A stretch of DNA of 64,000 nt, from contig OZ010790.1 of NCBI GenBank assembly GCA_963932465.1, positions 346,109,087 to 346,173,086 of the forward strand, written 5' to 3'. Below, piece by piece: positions 47,066 through 59,114 of the stretch. The first letter of the stretch is position 1; the number at the start of each line of letters is the position of its first letter. The notes below the pieces were generated by a model that was given only the letters and a program-made list of their open reading frames with translations, had not been told where the DNA came from and ran no database searches. This stretch comes from Maratus speciosus (taxonomy: Eukaryota > Arthropoda > Arachnida > Araneae > Salticidae). Made by a program: the position numbers and the translations under genes.

Positions 47066-47600
47066 CAGGGACTCAATAAAAGAATGTCCAGTTATAAATT
47101 TTAATAGTATCAACTGTAAGCGTTATAGAATGTTGGTTCAAGGTCACAAATAAAGAGTAACTGAAGAAGTTTTAGATAAGCGCATGCGCGAGTACTGCTT
47201 TATTATTTACTCGCTTGAAGTGCCACATACGCAAAATGGCGGCTCCTGAGCCGAAAGCGTTACTGCTGGCCTGAAGATTTTAAAGCCGAAGAAGATTTAA
47301 AAGATATTTTCTTTTGGGACTTTATAAAAGATCGTGTCTACGTTCCGACGCTATACCTAATGATTTGCCAGGGTTGAGACACAGAATTGAAGAGGCTATT
47401 GCTTCCATTACTCCGGATTCGTTAACCGAAGTGTGGGAAGAGTTGGATTTTAGGTTGGATGTGCGCCCTGCACCTATTGAACATTTGTAAGAAAAACTAG
47501 GTTAGTTTACCTTCAATTTGATGCATGATTTGTTATAAATAGCCTAAATTAAGCTGTTATAATATACCATTGAAACTGAGATTCTTTTATGGACACCCTG
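47066..47600 (+). mobile_element. Deleted Tc1/mariner-type element, CAGGG ends
   Basis: TA (47064-47065 and 47601-47602) flanks ends CAGGGACTCAATAAAAGAAT and the complement of CAGGGTGTCCATAAAAGAAT. The 535-bp body joins a 5' leader directly to the last part of a transposase, so most of the gene is deleted. The leader contains GCGCATGCGC and AAAATGGCGGC. Confidence 0.85.
47308..47490 (+). pseudogene. C-terminus of Tc1/mariner transposase
   Basis: The reading FFWDFIKDRVYVP, then LRHRIEEAIASITPDSL, VWEELDFRLDV and the ending IEHL with stop at 47488-47490 is the C-terminal tail of a common arthropod Tc1/mariner group. One extra base lies after VYVP. The catalytic parts are absent because of the internal deletion. 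Confidence 0.85.
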
Positions 47601-48175
47601 TACTATACTCCATTAGCTGACACCTCTAATATACTCTAAAAACTTATTTAAAGTAGCTGTAGATTCCGGTTTTGGTAGCCATCGTGTCCATAAATTGACT
47701 AAAGCGAATAAAACTAAAACCCATCCCTTACGAAAATAGTTCATAGAGCTGTATAGAATTCTATAGAATTCTTTACAAGTTTTATAGAATAACCTTTCTA
47801 TAGAATACTGTTCTATAGAGTTTTAGAGAGTTCTATAGAATACTTTTTCTAAAGAAAATATTTCTATAGAATGCTTTAGAAATTTTCTTCGATAGAGCGA
47901 TTTTTCTATAGAGTACTATAAAACTTACAGAAGTTCTATAGAACAATGTTTCTATAGATATTTTTAATAAAAAAATATATTTTTGGGTTTTTTTTTAATT
48001 TATGCGTACTAATTTATTTATACCTATAGACCATAGACTAATGATTCTGTAGGGTTTTTTTAAATATATGGTTTGATCTTTAAAAATTTATGTGTCTTAA
48101 TTTATTTATACCTATATATTAAAATTAAAAAAATTGTAATTTATAAGTTTTGATGTAATAGATTCCATAGATTAA

Positions 48176-50791
48176 TCTATACTCATATTATAAAGAGGTA
48201 AAAATTGTTTATTTGAAGGAGCTAAGCTCTGGAACTACCGAACCGATTCCAAAAGTAATGGTATCAAAATGATGGTGTTAGACCAACTTAGAACATAGGC
48301 TATATTTTGTGTCGGTTCCACTACCCCGAAGGGGGTGCAGGAGCAAAAAACGTTCTAAAAACGCGATTTTTGCGTTACTGAAGGCCTAGAAATATGAAAT
48401 TTGGAATATTAGTTACTTATAAGATATAAATGATGTCTAAGAACAGTTCTTAAACAATTCGAAATTTGAAAGGGGTGAAAATGCACAAAAAGCGTTCTAA
48501 AAAAGTTCTAAATGGTAGTTTCTACATAGTCTAAGGAAATATCAAATCGATTAAAAAAATATTGGTGTCAAAATGATGGTGACAACGCTTGCTCCAAGAT
48601 AGGTTATGTTTTATGTCGGTGCCACTACCCCAAAGGGTGTGCAGGATCAAAAAACGTTCTAAAAATGCGATTTATGTGTTACGGAAGGGCCTAGAAATAT
48701 GAAATTTGAAATATTAGCTACTTATTAGGTATAAAGAATTTCTAAGAACAGTTCTTAAACGATTCGAAATTTAAAAGGGGTGAAAATGTGCGAAAAGCGT
48801 TCTAAAAAACGTTCTAAATGGTGGTTTCTACACAATCTCAGGAAATTCCAAACCGATTTAAAAAATAATGGTGTCAAAATGACGGTGACAACCCTTGCTC
48901 CAACATAGTCTATGTTTTATGTCGGTGACACTACCCCAAAGGGGGAAAACGTTCTAAATTGCGGTTTTTGCGTTGCGGAAGGGCCTAGAATCGTGAAATT
49001 TGGAATGGTAGTTAGTTATAAGATATCAATGATCTCTAAGGGCATTTCCTAAAAAAATCGAAATTTAAAAGGGAGTCAAAATGCGTAAAAAGCGTTGTAA
49101 AAAACGTTCTAAATTGCGATTTCTATGCAATCTTAGGAAGTACTGAACCGATTTCAAATATAATGGTGTAAAAATTATGCTGACAGATCTCGCTCCAAAT
49201 TAAGCTATATTTTATATCTGTTTCCACTACCCCAGAGGAGATACAGGAGCAAAATGCGCGAAAAGCGTTCTAAAAATGTTCTAAATGCCGATTTGTCAGT
49301 GATATCTCAGGAAGAATCAAACTGATTTCAAAAGAAATGGTAGGAAAATTGATGCTGACAGACTCTGCTCTAACATAGACGCTATTTTACCTAGACGTTG
49401 CAGGAGCAAAAAAGAATTCTAAATTTCGATTTTTGCGATCGGTACGGGATAGCAACTTAAAATTAGGCAAGGTACATATTTATTAGATATAAATGGTCTT
49501 TAAGAACAGTTTCGAAAAAATTAGAAATTTAAAAATGGGTGAAAATGCGCGAAAAGCGTACTAAAAACGTTCTAAATTGCGATTTCTACTCCATTTCAGG
49601 AGATACCAAAGCTATTTCAAAAGTAACGGTTGCAAATCAATGGTGACAGTCTATAACATAGGTTATATTTTATGTTGCTGTCACTACCATCTGAGGGTTG
49701 CAAAAGCAAAACATGTTCTAATTTGCGTTTTTTGCACAACTGAGGAGTCTAACACTTTGAAGTATGGCATGGTATTTACTTACAAGATGCAACTGCTTTC
49801 TAAGAACACTCGAAAGAAAATTCCAAATTTAAAAAGATGAAGTAAGCGAAAAGCGTTATAAATTACAATTTTTATGCAATCTTCTCAAATACTAAACCGA
49901 TTAAAAAAATAATGATCACAAATTGTTGGTGTTAGAACCTGCTCAAACATAAGCTATATTTTATATCTGTGCCACTACCATCAGAGGGTTGCAGGAGCTA
50001 GAAACTTTCGAAATTGCGATTTCTGTGATACTGAAAAGGCTAGAAACTTTAAATATGGCATGGTAGTTACTTATAAAATATAAATGCCCTCGAAGGACTG
50101 TCGAAAATAAATTCAAATTAAAAAGGGGTGAAGCGAAGGGAGGTGTGAAAAGATTTCTAAAAAAGTCCTAAATTACGATATCTATGCAATTTCAGGGAAT
50201 ATAAACCGATTATAAAAGTAATAGTTGCGAATCAATTGTAAGAGTCTCTTATCCTACACAGGCCGATGATTCTACCACCTGGGGTTTACAGGAACAACAA
50301 ACGTTCTATAAAAGGCCTTTAAAAGCTTTCTAAATTACGTTTCTGTGAAATATTAAAAATAACAAACCGATTTCAAAATTAACGTTGGCAAATTAATGGT
50401 GATAGTTCCTAATTCAACATAGCCCTTTCTGTTGAGAGAGATGGTAGGACTTGGAATTTGACATGATAGTTAATTTTAAGATGTAAGAAGATGGTTTCTA
50501 AAAAATTCAAAACTTCAAATGAATACAGAAATGAGCGTATTAAATGAGCATAAAGTTTCGAAATATTTTCTAAATTATCATTTCTTTTCTTTTATTAATT
50601 TAAGTCTCATTTCTGCCTAATGCAGTGTAATAATGATGTTTAACCAAACTGTGTTTTAAATAGTAATTTTTGAATTATTCTTAAAAGTAATAAGTAAAAA
50701 TTTAGTTAGTACCTTTTAATAAAAATTAGACATATAAATATCACGTGGCATATTTCAAATATTACGCGAGCAAAGCCGCGGGGATTGCTAG
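48176..50791 (+). mobile_element. Non-autonomous Helitron, family 1, copy 1
   Basis: Starts TCTATACTCATATTATAAAG after A and ends GCGAGCAAAGCCGCGGGG...TTGCTAG before T, the A|T insertion with TC start, hairpin and CTAG end typical of Helitrons. The body is about eight degenerate ~300-bp tandem units (landmark CACTACCCCAAAGGGG at about 48318, 48619, 48928 and 49227, then CACTACCATC at 49680 and 49973). No ORF of note. Confidence 0.93.
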
Positions 50792-51590
50792 TATGATTAT
50801 AATTTAATTCATAATTCTAATACATTGTGATTCAATTGTTAATGTAATAATATATCAACCGAACTACATTGTTTTAAACTATGGTTAGATAATTTGTTTG
50901 TTTTTGATAAATTAAATTCTTGTTTAATTTTATAATCATTTAATAATTGGCTGTTAATTTTATAAAAACAGTCATCTAATTTAATAACCTTTATTAATTA
51001 ATTGTAATTCTTATTCAAATATTTTATTTTGAAGTAAAAAAATATTTAAATAATTATGTTACAAGTTTAAAAAATAATAATTTTTGAGACTTTTAAATAT
51101 TTTTTCAATAGTATATTAAAATAAATTTCGCGTCTGACACCGTCAGATTAATGAATTTTAACAGAAAGCAGAAGTTTACATCTGAACAGGATTTATACTG
51201 TGAAACTCATTTTAAACTGCAAATAATATAGCAACACCACCAACAATTAATAAGAAAATACATAAATAAATAAATTCTTTATTTTACGGACTTTTTTTTT
51301 CACCTTAAATCTGATTTTCTAAGTTACAGATTATTTCGGTTTTCATAATTCACACAGCGTATACAATGTATACGATTTCTATACGAGTTTGAATATTGGG
51401 AACACAAATCACAAAAGAAAGGAGCTTGAAATACTCTAATAAGAAACAGAAGTCTGCGAATAGCCATAGCATTCGCTGAAAGTACCGATTCGTGTACGAT
51501 CACAGAACCCAGGCAGCATCGAGCGCGGTTAGTACTTAAGAGGGTCAGGTGCGTGTTGGCGAAATCCGAATATTTTTTATAGAATATATA
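50792..51590. other. Remainder of the TIR element, nothing recognised
   Basis: AT-rich, no coding signal. A short more GC-balanced stretch near 51440-51550 is unexplained. Confidence 0.4.
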
Positions 51591-51781
51591 TATTCGAATG
51601 TTTTTATAGAATAAAATCGAATATTTTTAAAGAAACTCTATAGAAATTTTTATTGAACTTCTATAGGTATTTCTATAACTTTCGGTTAATCTAGCCTATA
51701 GAAAAACGGGCCATAATTCTATAGGATTCTATAATACTATAAGTTTTTTTTATAGAATTCTATAAGAAATTTTTGTAAGGG

Positions 51782-52180
51782 ATATATACTTTTTTTTCTG
51801 AAACACCTAGCGGTAGTGGTATTATATATTTTTAAGCATAGGCCCCATTTGGTTGTATATTGCTACAGGAAGGGTGCCTTCAGACAGGACATTTGAAGGG
51901 GAAGTAGTCCGAATTATCATTTTCGTACAAAGAAAACCTTGCACAGTACCGCGCTGGCTTCGAACCCCTAAAATCGGCCCAAGCTACATATTTTGTGTCC
52001 AGCATGCCAAACACTAAGCTGAGTGGGGCTCCTGAAACATTTAAATGTGAAGATTCAGAAAAAAATATCTACCGGAAAGCAATATAAATCACATGGATGC
52101 AAAACGTATATTATCAAGAGCAATTATGGTTTTAATAATCTGAATTCTAATCAAGAGTCTGTTCAAACTTTTCTCGCAGT

Positions 52181-52213
<33 letters not shown>

Positions 52214-52643
52214 TGAATTTGAAAGGATCGGGTAATTTTGTAAACATTTTTAAGACGATTTACCTGCGTAAAATACATATATATATATTCTTTATATGTG
52301 AAGAGCTCAAATTATTAAGGTGGTAAATGACACAATCATTTTAAGAAAATGAGCTCTAAAGTCACAAATACTCCATTTGCGTTTACCGTCAAATGCCGCT
52401 TTCTCAATTAAAATCTCTGTGAGTATTGGGTTTTAAGTAATTTAACAGATGATAGAGGACCATTGATTATTTTCAATCATATGATTAACTCAATTTCTTT
52501 TATTTTGTCACATACCACCTTTATCATCTTATCTCTGCATATGCAGCTCAGTTTTTACTTTTAAATTACTAAATTTGTGTGAAAGGTTCAATTTGGAGAT
52601 AAAAATATACCTTTCACTAAACTTTTCTAAGACAAAGAATTTT
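51782..52643. other. Intron sequence with T31 run
   Basis: No gene recognised. A pure run of 31 T at 52182-52212 could be the complement of a retroposon tail, but no flanking duplication was found. Confidence 0.4.
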
Positions 52644-52850
52644 GTGAAGGGTCCTGTTTTGAGATGAAAACGTTTATCGAAGGTCCTGGTTTGAGATGAA
52701 AAAATTTGTGAAGGGTCCTTTTTTGAGATGGAAAATTTTGTGAAGGGTCCTTTTTTGAGATGGAAAATTTTGTGAAGGGTCCTTTTTTGAGATGGAAAAT
52801 TTTGTGAAGGGTCCTGTTTTGGGATGAAAATTTTTGTGAAGTGTCATTTA
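52644..52850. repeat. 32-bp minisatellite, about 6.5 units
   Basis: GTGAAGGGTCCTTTTTTGAG units start at 52644, about 52676, 52708, 52740, 52772, 52804 and 52836. The middle three are identical. The 77-codon open stretch on the minus strand is a by-product: 32 is not a multiple of 3, so its protein cycles through three readings. Confidence 0.95.
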
Positions 52851-53340
52851 AAGGACTCAATTTCTTCCTAAACAGATCCCTTCTGATATATAGATTCCAA
52901 ACTTTTGCCTCAAAATTAAAGTAAAATGAAGAAAATAAATATGTATCACGGTTTCCGCACCTCCCTTAAATCTATCGTATAATTGCCGTAAAGGACGGGA
53001 AAAAAGAATGAATGACGTATGTTTCTTAACTTTATTCAGTTTATTTTTATTAATTAATTTAATCCTATTGAGATTAATTTACTTATAATGTAATATTTGT
53101 ACTCTTATAAAATGTCATAAGGTGATATGTCGTCCCTATTATCCGAAAAATTCAGCTGTATTACATAATCCAAATCCCATGAACGTCGGTTAACTGCTGT
53201 ATTTTAAAAGAAAATCTCAAAATCTGAAATATATTTCTGTTATTTTCTATTCAAATCTATCTTTTCCCACAAAATCATCATACAAATAACAATATACAAT
53301 AAAATACAATAAGATATCTACTAATTATGATTACACTTAC
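52851..53340. other. Intron sequence, nothing recognised
   Basis: AT-rich sequence just left of the SDR exon; it ends at the exon's splice donor. Confidence 0.5.
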
Positions 53341-53577
53341 CCAAAAGTGTGCCAAGGTATTTACATCAAAGGTGCGTTTTATTTTCTCACTGTCTAGTTC
53401 AAGCAATGGCACGTTTTGCATAATACCGGCGTTATTGATTAACATGGTGATGTCTCCGACATCTCTCGCTATTTGTTCGGCCTTATCCTTTATGTCTTTT
53501 TCAGAAGTAACATCACAAATGTACCACCAGGCTTTCCCACCTTTTCTTCGCATCTCCTCAGCAACCTGCTGCACTTT
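53341..53577 (-). CDS. SDR16C-like exon with NNAG motif
   Basis: 237-bp exon (79 codons, phase 0 at both ends) on the minus strand, with acceptor TTTTTGGCAG (53578-53587) and donor GTAAGTGTAA (53331-53340). It encodes a helix (VAEEMRRKGG), WYICDVTSEKDI with the Asp that contacts adenine, VGDITMLINNAGIMQN with the structural NNAG of SDR enzymes, and TFDVNTLAHFW, which leads into the exon at 28539-28645. The segment order matches SDR16C proteins (HSD17B11, RDH10, SDR16C5). No stop or frameshift, so the exon is functional. The product would be an NAD(P)-dependent membrane reductase of lipid-type substrates; the substrate is inferred from the family. Confidence 0.93.
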
Positions 53578-55244
53578 CTGCCAAAAACATTAATATTATT
53601 GATAAATAAATAAATAATGGTGCATACACATTTAATACATATTTGTCCAAAAGTTTTGAAAAGTTATTTAAATCGAATACGATAAGAAAATCAATTAATG
53701 CAGTAAAAATAGGAAATTGGTAGCGATTATTCGAAGCAGTTAGTTAAGGGCTGAAATTCTAATGCGAAACATTATGTTTGTTAACCAAAATTCACCACTG
53801 GAAAACATCTTCAATACATTGTAAGCAAAATTTGTGAAACCTTTATTCACAAATGAAGTATTTGAAATCAGAAGGGATTATTCAACCTTTTTAAAGAAAA
53901 TTAATGTCGTCACTATACTATTACTATTGCCCACAAGGTTATGTTCCCACATCTGTCGACAGGTACGTCATTTTTTTTTCGTTTATCCGATACATAATAC
54001 CAAATGAAAATGGATAAAAATAAATAAATAAAACGTGAATTTTTGTATTACCGTAAGGGTTTAAATCACTTTGTCCATTCGTTTTTAATTTATCAATAGG
54101 TCATATTTAAACTATGAGGTAACTTCAACATTATATGGCTTCAAAACTGTAAAAAGTACTGAAGAAAAATGGAAATTTTAAAATTATATGTTGTCAAAAG
54201 AGTCCCGAGACAAGATTACTATGGTTTCGAGAGTAGTGAGTAAGTGAGAGAACTAAAACAGAATACGGTGTTACCACCGCCAGCAACCAGCACAGCCACA
54301 GCATCACCACAATGTTTTTACTGTGCTGCGGTTATTTTCTTTACGAGTCAAAAACCACTAAAATACCGAAGCATATTCCAAGTAAAACGACCTTTGATGT
54401 GGAAAGGACTACTGTATTTTTTAATTAATAAAGTTTTCGTGAGAGTTTCGAAAGGAGGTTGAAAAATAGTTCGAAAGCAAAGTAGTTTGCATTATTTTAA
54501 TCACTACGCTGTCGAAATACAGAAAAACGTTTCTGATGAATATAACTGAAAGGAAAAACTATTTATCATCGAAAATAATAAACTGACATATTTCTAAAAA
54601 CTTAATTTAAAGATAAAATCATATTTCTTCCATTAACTTAATTAATTGGTAATTAAAAAAATTGAACATGACTGAATGTAAAAGTGTTTTTTAATTATTC
54701 TAATAAGACATCCGCTTATCACAATTCATCCGAGAAAATCTTTCTCGTTGCCTCTGGATTTTGTTCTACTGGTGACGCCCCATGTCTTTCAAGTAGCATA
54801 ATTTTTTGACAAAAAAGTGATGCCACCATTAGAAATCCCAATAACCTGTTTTAAATGGTAGTGTACCTCAATTATTTTGTGTTGCCCTGTAAAAGAAATG
54901 ATCAAGATTACACAAAATATTTTCAGTCGGGAGCGTGGCGTGTAAAATATGTAGTATGTAATATGTCTATAAAGTCATATAAAGTCATATTTATAAAAGA
55001 TCATTAAAAAGTATTTCAAACAATTATGTACACATGTGCTAATTTGTTCGAACTCTTATGGGCGAAAATGAGCTTAAATACTGTACACACAATCTTCAAT
55101 ATGGGAAACATGCTTATGTGACATTAACAATTTATTTAATTTCATAGACCTCTGAAATCTAAATACCCGATTTAAAGGTTGTAACGTTCCCGACAAGGCC
55201 ACTACTTGAAAGATCGTTCATAACTCAAATTTAGAGTTAAAACA
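53578..55244. other. Intron sequence, nothing recognised
   Basis: 1.7 kb of AT-rich intron between the SDR exon and a SINE. Short ORFs (for example 54244-54462) show no domain. Confidence 0.45.
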
Positions 55245-55258
55245 CCTTTATTTAAGCT

Positions 55259-55470
55259 CTCGAAGCTGGTAGACGGGAGGTGCTGGGTTCGAACCCAATC
55301 GCGCCCGTCGGCCTAATCGTTCGGAGTTTGTGGTTTTCTTCGAACCATGGATTTCCATGCGTAAATACGGGTTAGGTTCCCTTAGAAAGACCCCCCACGG
55401 AGGGTACTCCCCCCTTTATGGCCTATATCCCACGTGTTGATAATTGACCGTCATAAACACAACCAACCAA
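55259..55470 (+). mobile_element. tRNA-derived SINE, 5'-truncated, with TSD
   Basis: The 14-bp target duplication CCTTTATTTAAGCT (55245-55258) and CCTCTATTTAAGCT (55471-55484) differs at one base. The insert has a perfect B box (GGGTTCGAACCC, 55292-55303) but no clear A box, so the head is cut. It ends in an AACC-type tail (ACAACCAACCAA). The GC-rich body contains GACCCCCCACGGAGGGTAC. It cannot be transcribed by Pol III from its own promoter as it stands. Confidence 0.88.
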
Positions 55471-55484
55471 CCTCTATTTAAGCT

Positions 55485-55917
55485 AATCGGGCAGGGTGTC
55501 GCAGAGTCACTTCACTAATTTAGCCTACATTACACGTCGACTAAGCAGGATCACTCAATAACTAATAGTATATGAAAATGTTAAAAATTTAACTTACATA
55601 AAATTCTTCGATAGTCCAAATCAACAGCAATCTTTCCCAAGCTAATGTGTCACTGAGATATAAAGTAAATATTTCTGATTAACTTAGTGCAATCTAATTA
55701 ACAACCGTGATTGTCAACAATATGGGTCATTCTAAAAAACTGTGTACATTTGATGTTTCAATTTTTTTTTTTTTCAAAATCATATAATCTAACTAAATAT
55801 GATGGCAAATGTCAGTAAATGGATTGAATTTATCTGTATTCTAAAAATTAATTTTCTGAAATTGATATTAATACACGATTTTTATGGTTTTTTGATTGGT
55901 AGTGGGAGATTTTGTCC
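55485..55917. other. Intron sequence, nothing recognised
   Basis: AT-rich, up to the target duplication of the hAT-type element. Confidence 0.4.
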
Positions 55918-56403
55918 ACTGTTACCAGGGTTTGCAAGTTTCTTCCAAAGTGGAAAAAACCACGGAAAAAAACCGGCCGGAAGAAATAGGTTTCTTCCAA
56001 GTGGAAGAAATGGAAGAAACTGTTATTCTTTAAAATTTTTCCATGTAAGTTTCAACTTTGTAAGATACAATAAATGTCTTCTTATAACCTCAAGTAAATT
56101 AATTCCATTAGACCTATACAGATTTAATTATATATGGATGCTAAATATTAAATCACTTTTTAGACAAGATCACATACCTGTCTAAAGCTTTGCAACCATT
56201 GTCTAAATGAAGAAAAGAGATTTTACAAGGAGAGGGCCAACCTTGTTCATCACAGATTTTGATTATTTTAATATATGTTGTAGGGTAGAGACCCCTTAGT
56301 CTCAGGTTCAACGGATTTTATCCAACGCTCCTTAGTTCTTGAGAAACCGGGGGTCTAATAGTAGTACCCAACTTAAATAATTACTTTGTAACAAAAGGAT
56401 AGG

Positions 56404-56476
56404 TTGGTCGTAGCTCAGTTGGTGCGGCGTTTGCTTGCTGATATGCAGGCCTGGGTTCGGTACCCGAACGCGCTAC
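56404..56476 (+). tRNA. tRNA-Ile-like sequence, probably a pseudogene
   Basis: A-box-like TAGCTCAGTTGGTGCGG (56411-56427) and B-box-like GGTTCGGTACCC (56454-56465), with an anticodon stem GCTTG/CAGGC and GAT in the loop. The loop is one base too long and the acceptor stem pairs poorly. Because it is mirrored in the other arm of the foldback, it is part of the element and not a free tRNA gene. Confidence 0.5.
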
Positions 56477-57209
56477 ATTTGTTTTTCTCATTTTTTGTTT
56501 TATAAATATACTTGTAATAATTTAATAATTTTAATTAAAAATTTTAATATCGTACATTAATTATAATGTTAACAAACTTAAATTTATCATTTTTTATTTT
56601 TAAACTATTATTTCTCATCCTTTAAAGAGGTTTAAAAAGAAATTGGATCTATTATTGAATGATAAAAATTATAAAATCGTGACAAAACTTGTTGTGGCGC
56701 CATCTAGTTATGATAAAATAAAAGAATATTCAAATAAAATAAAAATAAAAGCAGAAATAAGATAAAGGGGAAAGCAAAATAATTGAAAACGCAAGCATAC
56801 GTATTACAAATTTAAAAATGTTTAATATGCAAAAAATCGGTTGTAATGTAATTCTGATGCTAATTTTTAATATAATTATGCTTGTTATTTTAAAAACAGA
56901 ATAATAGTATTATCGCATTGACTTCCTTTGTTAAAGCAATGCGTAAATGATGTTTCTTTAAAATCACGAATTGACACAATTGCTCAATATCATTGCATCG
57001 ATAAAGAATATATGAAATACATTTTAAAAGTGATTTTAAAAAAATTAACAGTTTTAATATGTTTTATACAACTATTTAGTTAAAAGTAAAAAAATAAATA
57101 GGTTAAAATTATAATTGGTATAGAATATTATAAATTTTAATTGACAATGAGATTATTAAGTTAAACTTACAAGTATATATTTATAAAACAAAAAGTGAGA
57201 AAAACAAAT

Positions 57210-57284
57210 GTAGCGCGTTCAGGTATCGAACCCGGGCCCGCGGATCAGCCGGCAAACGCCATAGCAACTGAGCTACGCCCAACC
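57210..57284 (-). tRNA. tRNA-like sequence in the right foldback arm
   Basis: Complement of the left-arm block with differences: TAGCTCAGTTGCTATGGCG as A box and GGGTTCGATACC as B box; the loop again contains CTGATCC. Both arms would be transcribed toward the centre of the element if Pol III used them. Not a functional tRNA by eye. Confidence 0.5.
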
Positions 57285-58129
57285 TATCATTTGGTTGCAA
57301 AGTAGGTATTTAAGTTGTGCACTACTATAAGACCCCCCCCGGTTTCTCAAGAACTAAGGAGCGTTGGATAAAACCCGTTGAACCTGACACTAAGGGGTCT
57401 CTACCCTACAACATATATTAAAATTATCAAAATCTGTGATGAACAAGGTTGGCCCTCTCCTTGTTAGACAAAATACGCAAAATCAATTAAAAGTTAATCT
57501 ATATCAATTTAACCAGTCTATTTTTAAATTATTTAAACTTTTGAAACTAGTAGTAAATAGTACGGATTATTTACCAATAGTACAATGAAACTCATTTAAA
57601 TAAAAGACAATGTTTTTAATTTACGTCAATTTTATTAAGGTAAGTAATATATAATATTCACTGTATTAAAAAATTTCATTTAAATTCTCTTTTTCCTTAC
57701 TACAATGCAGCATGGTATAACAAAACAAAAGTTTTTTAGCAGTAGAATGCTGCAATCAGTTCTCAACTTAGAATGGATGAATGCTAAAGATAAAAAAAAT
57801 TCTTTCAAATCCCACAGAACTACAGAAGAGTTTAAAAGCATTGACATACCCATAGACATTTTTAGAACATTAGCCTTTTAAAATCAGCATTGAGATATAC
57901 ATGCTACATAATAGAATAAATAATCACAAATTTGTTTATTTACTGTGTTGCGCAGACTAAAATGATGCATTTTTATATGAAAATAATGTATTTTTATATG
58001 AAAAATAAAGAATTTGTTGGTAGTTTTTTTTCTTCTTTTTTTACATAAATGACATAATTAAAGAAAAAAAAAATCCCTCTAAAGTTGTAAAATCCATCAC
58101 CTGTAAATGTTTGCTGAACCTGAAGTTTC

Positions 58130-59114
58130 TCTCTATTCTAAAAAAAAGTAACTACCGCTGTCACCGCCGCCGCCGCCGCCGCCGCCGGTTTTGAATTTTT
58201 TGTGACCGGAGGTCTTTCTTCGTTAATATTAAAAAAACTGTTGCATACAAAAATATGAAAATCGGTAGTATTATAGAGAAATGTTTGATAAACACGCTGA
58301 TGCAGACAGTTTTCAAATCGAAGAATTATTTTAAGAGATATTTAATGCCAAAGTTGGACAAAATCGTTCCATTAAAAAAGTTTTATAGGAGCAAAAACTG
58401 TACATAGGAATTTAATCATTTTTCGATCATTTTATGCGTCAGAATTTCCCGGTGTGCAGATTGCAGTTAGTTTTTTAATTTGAATAATTTTTCGAGGTTT
58501 TATTTCTATTTTAAATTCAAATTTTCAGCATTTCGAGAGATATTTTTTACAAATTTAGAAAATTGTATTAATTTAAACTGTTGCCAACAGTATAAACATC
58601 TCAAACAGTAATGTTTGCTTCAAATTAAAAATTCATTTTACACGTGACTATTATAAACAAAAAATATAAAAAGCAGGAACTCATTGAAAATTACGTCATA
58701 AAAACTATAGTTACACGTGAATTTTAAATGAGAAAGAATATTGTAAAATAGTAAATTCAGTAACATGCGTTAGAAGTCCTAAATGGGAGAATTTACGTCA
58801 TATTACACTTATTACGTAAAATGAACAAAAAATAATATTGCAAAACAGTTTTAATTTAAAAATTGCGCGGGACATTTACTTGACATTTTAAGATGATCAT
58901 AATATTTCATTTCTAACAAAAGTATTTTGACGTGAATATTAAAAAGAGAAAGAAAAGTTTGGTGAAAATTACGTCAGATTATAATTGTCAGATTCAAATT
59001 ATAATTCAATCTTCCGAAATCTTTTTAAAGGCGATCAAATTAGCGTGCTGTTAGAGTCTGCGGTGTCTGAACGGGGGTTGACGAGCGTAGCTCGTAGGGG
59101 GCAGAGCCCCCTAG
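58130..59114 (+). mobile_element. Small Helitron, family 2 (repeat family B)
   Basis: The 3' end is GAGCGTAGCTC, then GGGGGCAGAGCCCCC overlapping CTAG before T (59111-59115), a hairpin plus CTAG end. The 5' end is placed at TCTCTATTCTAAAA near 58130, followed by a (CCG)n tract; this is less sure. The body (58440-58985) is repeat family B with several TTACGTCA motifs, also present at 11860-12530. No ORF. Confidence 0.7.
58163..58188. repeat. (CCG)n trinucleotide repeat
   Basis: Eight CCG units in a row, followed by GGTTTTGAATTTTTTGTGACC, whose GTGAC pairs with the GTCAC just before the repeat. It lies near the proposed 5' end of the family 2 Helitron. Confidence 0.9.

Larger units (their letters stand above)
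47725..51781. mobile_element. TIR element CCCTTAC...GTAAGGG with TCTATAGAA arrays
   Basis: Inverted ends CCCTTACGAAAATAG and the complement of CCCTTACAAAAATTT. Subterminal blocks on both sides (47740-47960 and 51590-51770) are full of TTCTATAGAATTCTATAG palindromes. A Helitron (48176-50791) sits inside; without it the element is about 1.44 kb. No transposase. The target duplication is uncertain (perhaps AT). Confidence 0.7.
56225..57464. mobile_element. 1.24 kb foldback with tRNA-like sequence in each arm
   Basis: Starts ACAAGGAGAGGGCCAACCTT and ends with the reverse complement. The arms match for at least 300 bp, including GTAGGGTAGAGACCCCTTAG, TTCTTGAGAAACCGGGG and a tRNA-like block, and continue more weakly inward. 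The AT-rich centre (about 56660-57100) has no ORF. No target duplication is clear. Confidence 0.85.

Noticed and set aside
52627..52860. 77-codon minus-strand ORF
   Set aside because: It is the translation of a 32-bp minisatellite read in three rotating frames.
54244..54462. 72-codon ORF in the SDR intron
   Set aside because: No domain, no splice signals in phase and AT-biased codons.
56404..56476. Functional tRNA-Ile gene
   Set aside because: The anticodon loop is too long, the acceptor stem pairs badly, and the block is mirrored within a foldback element.
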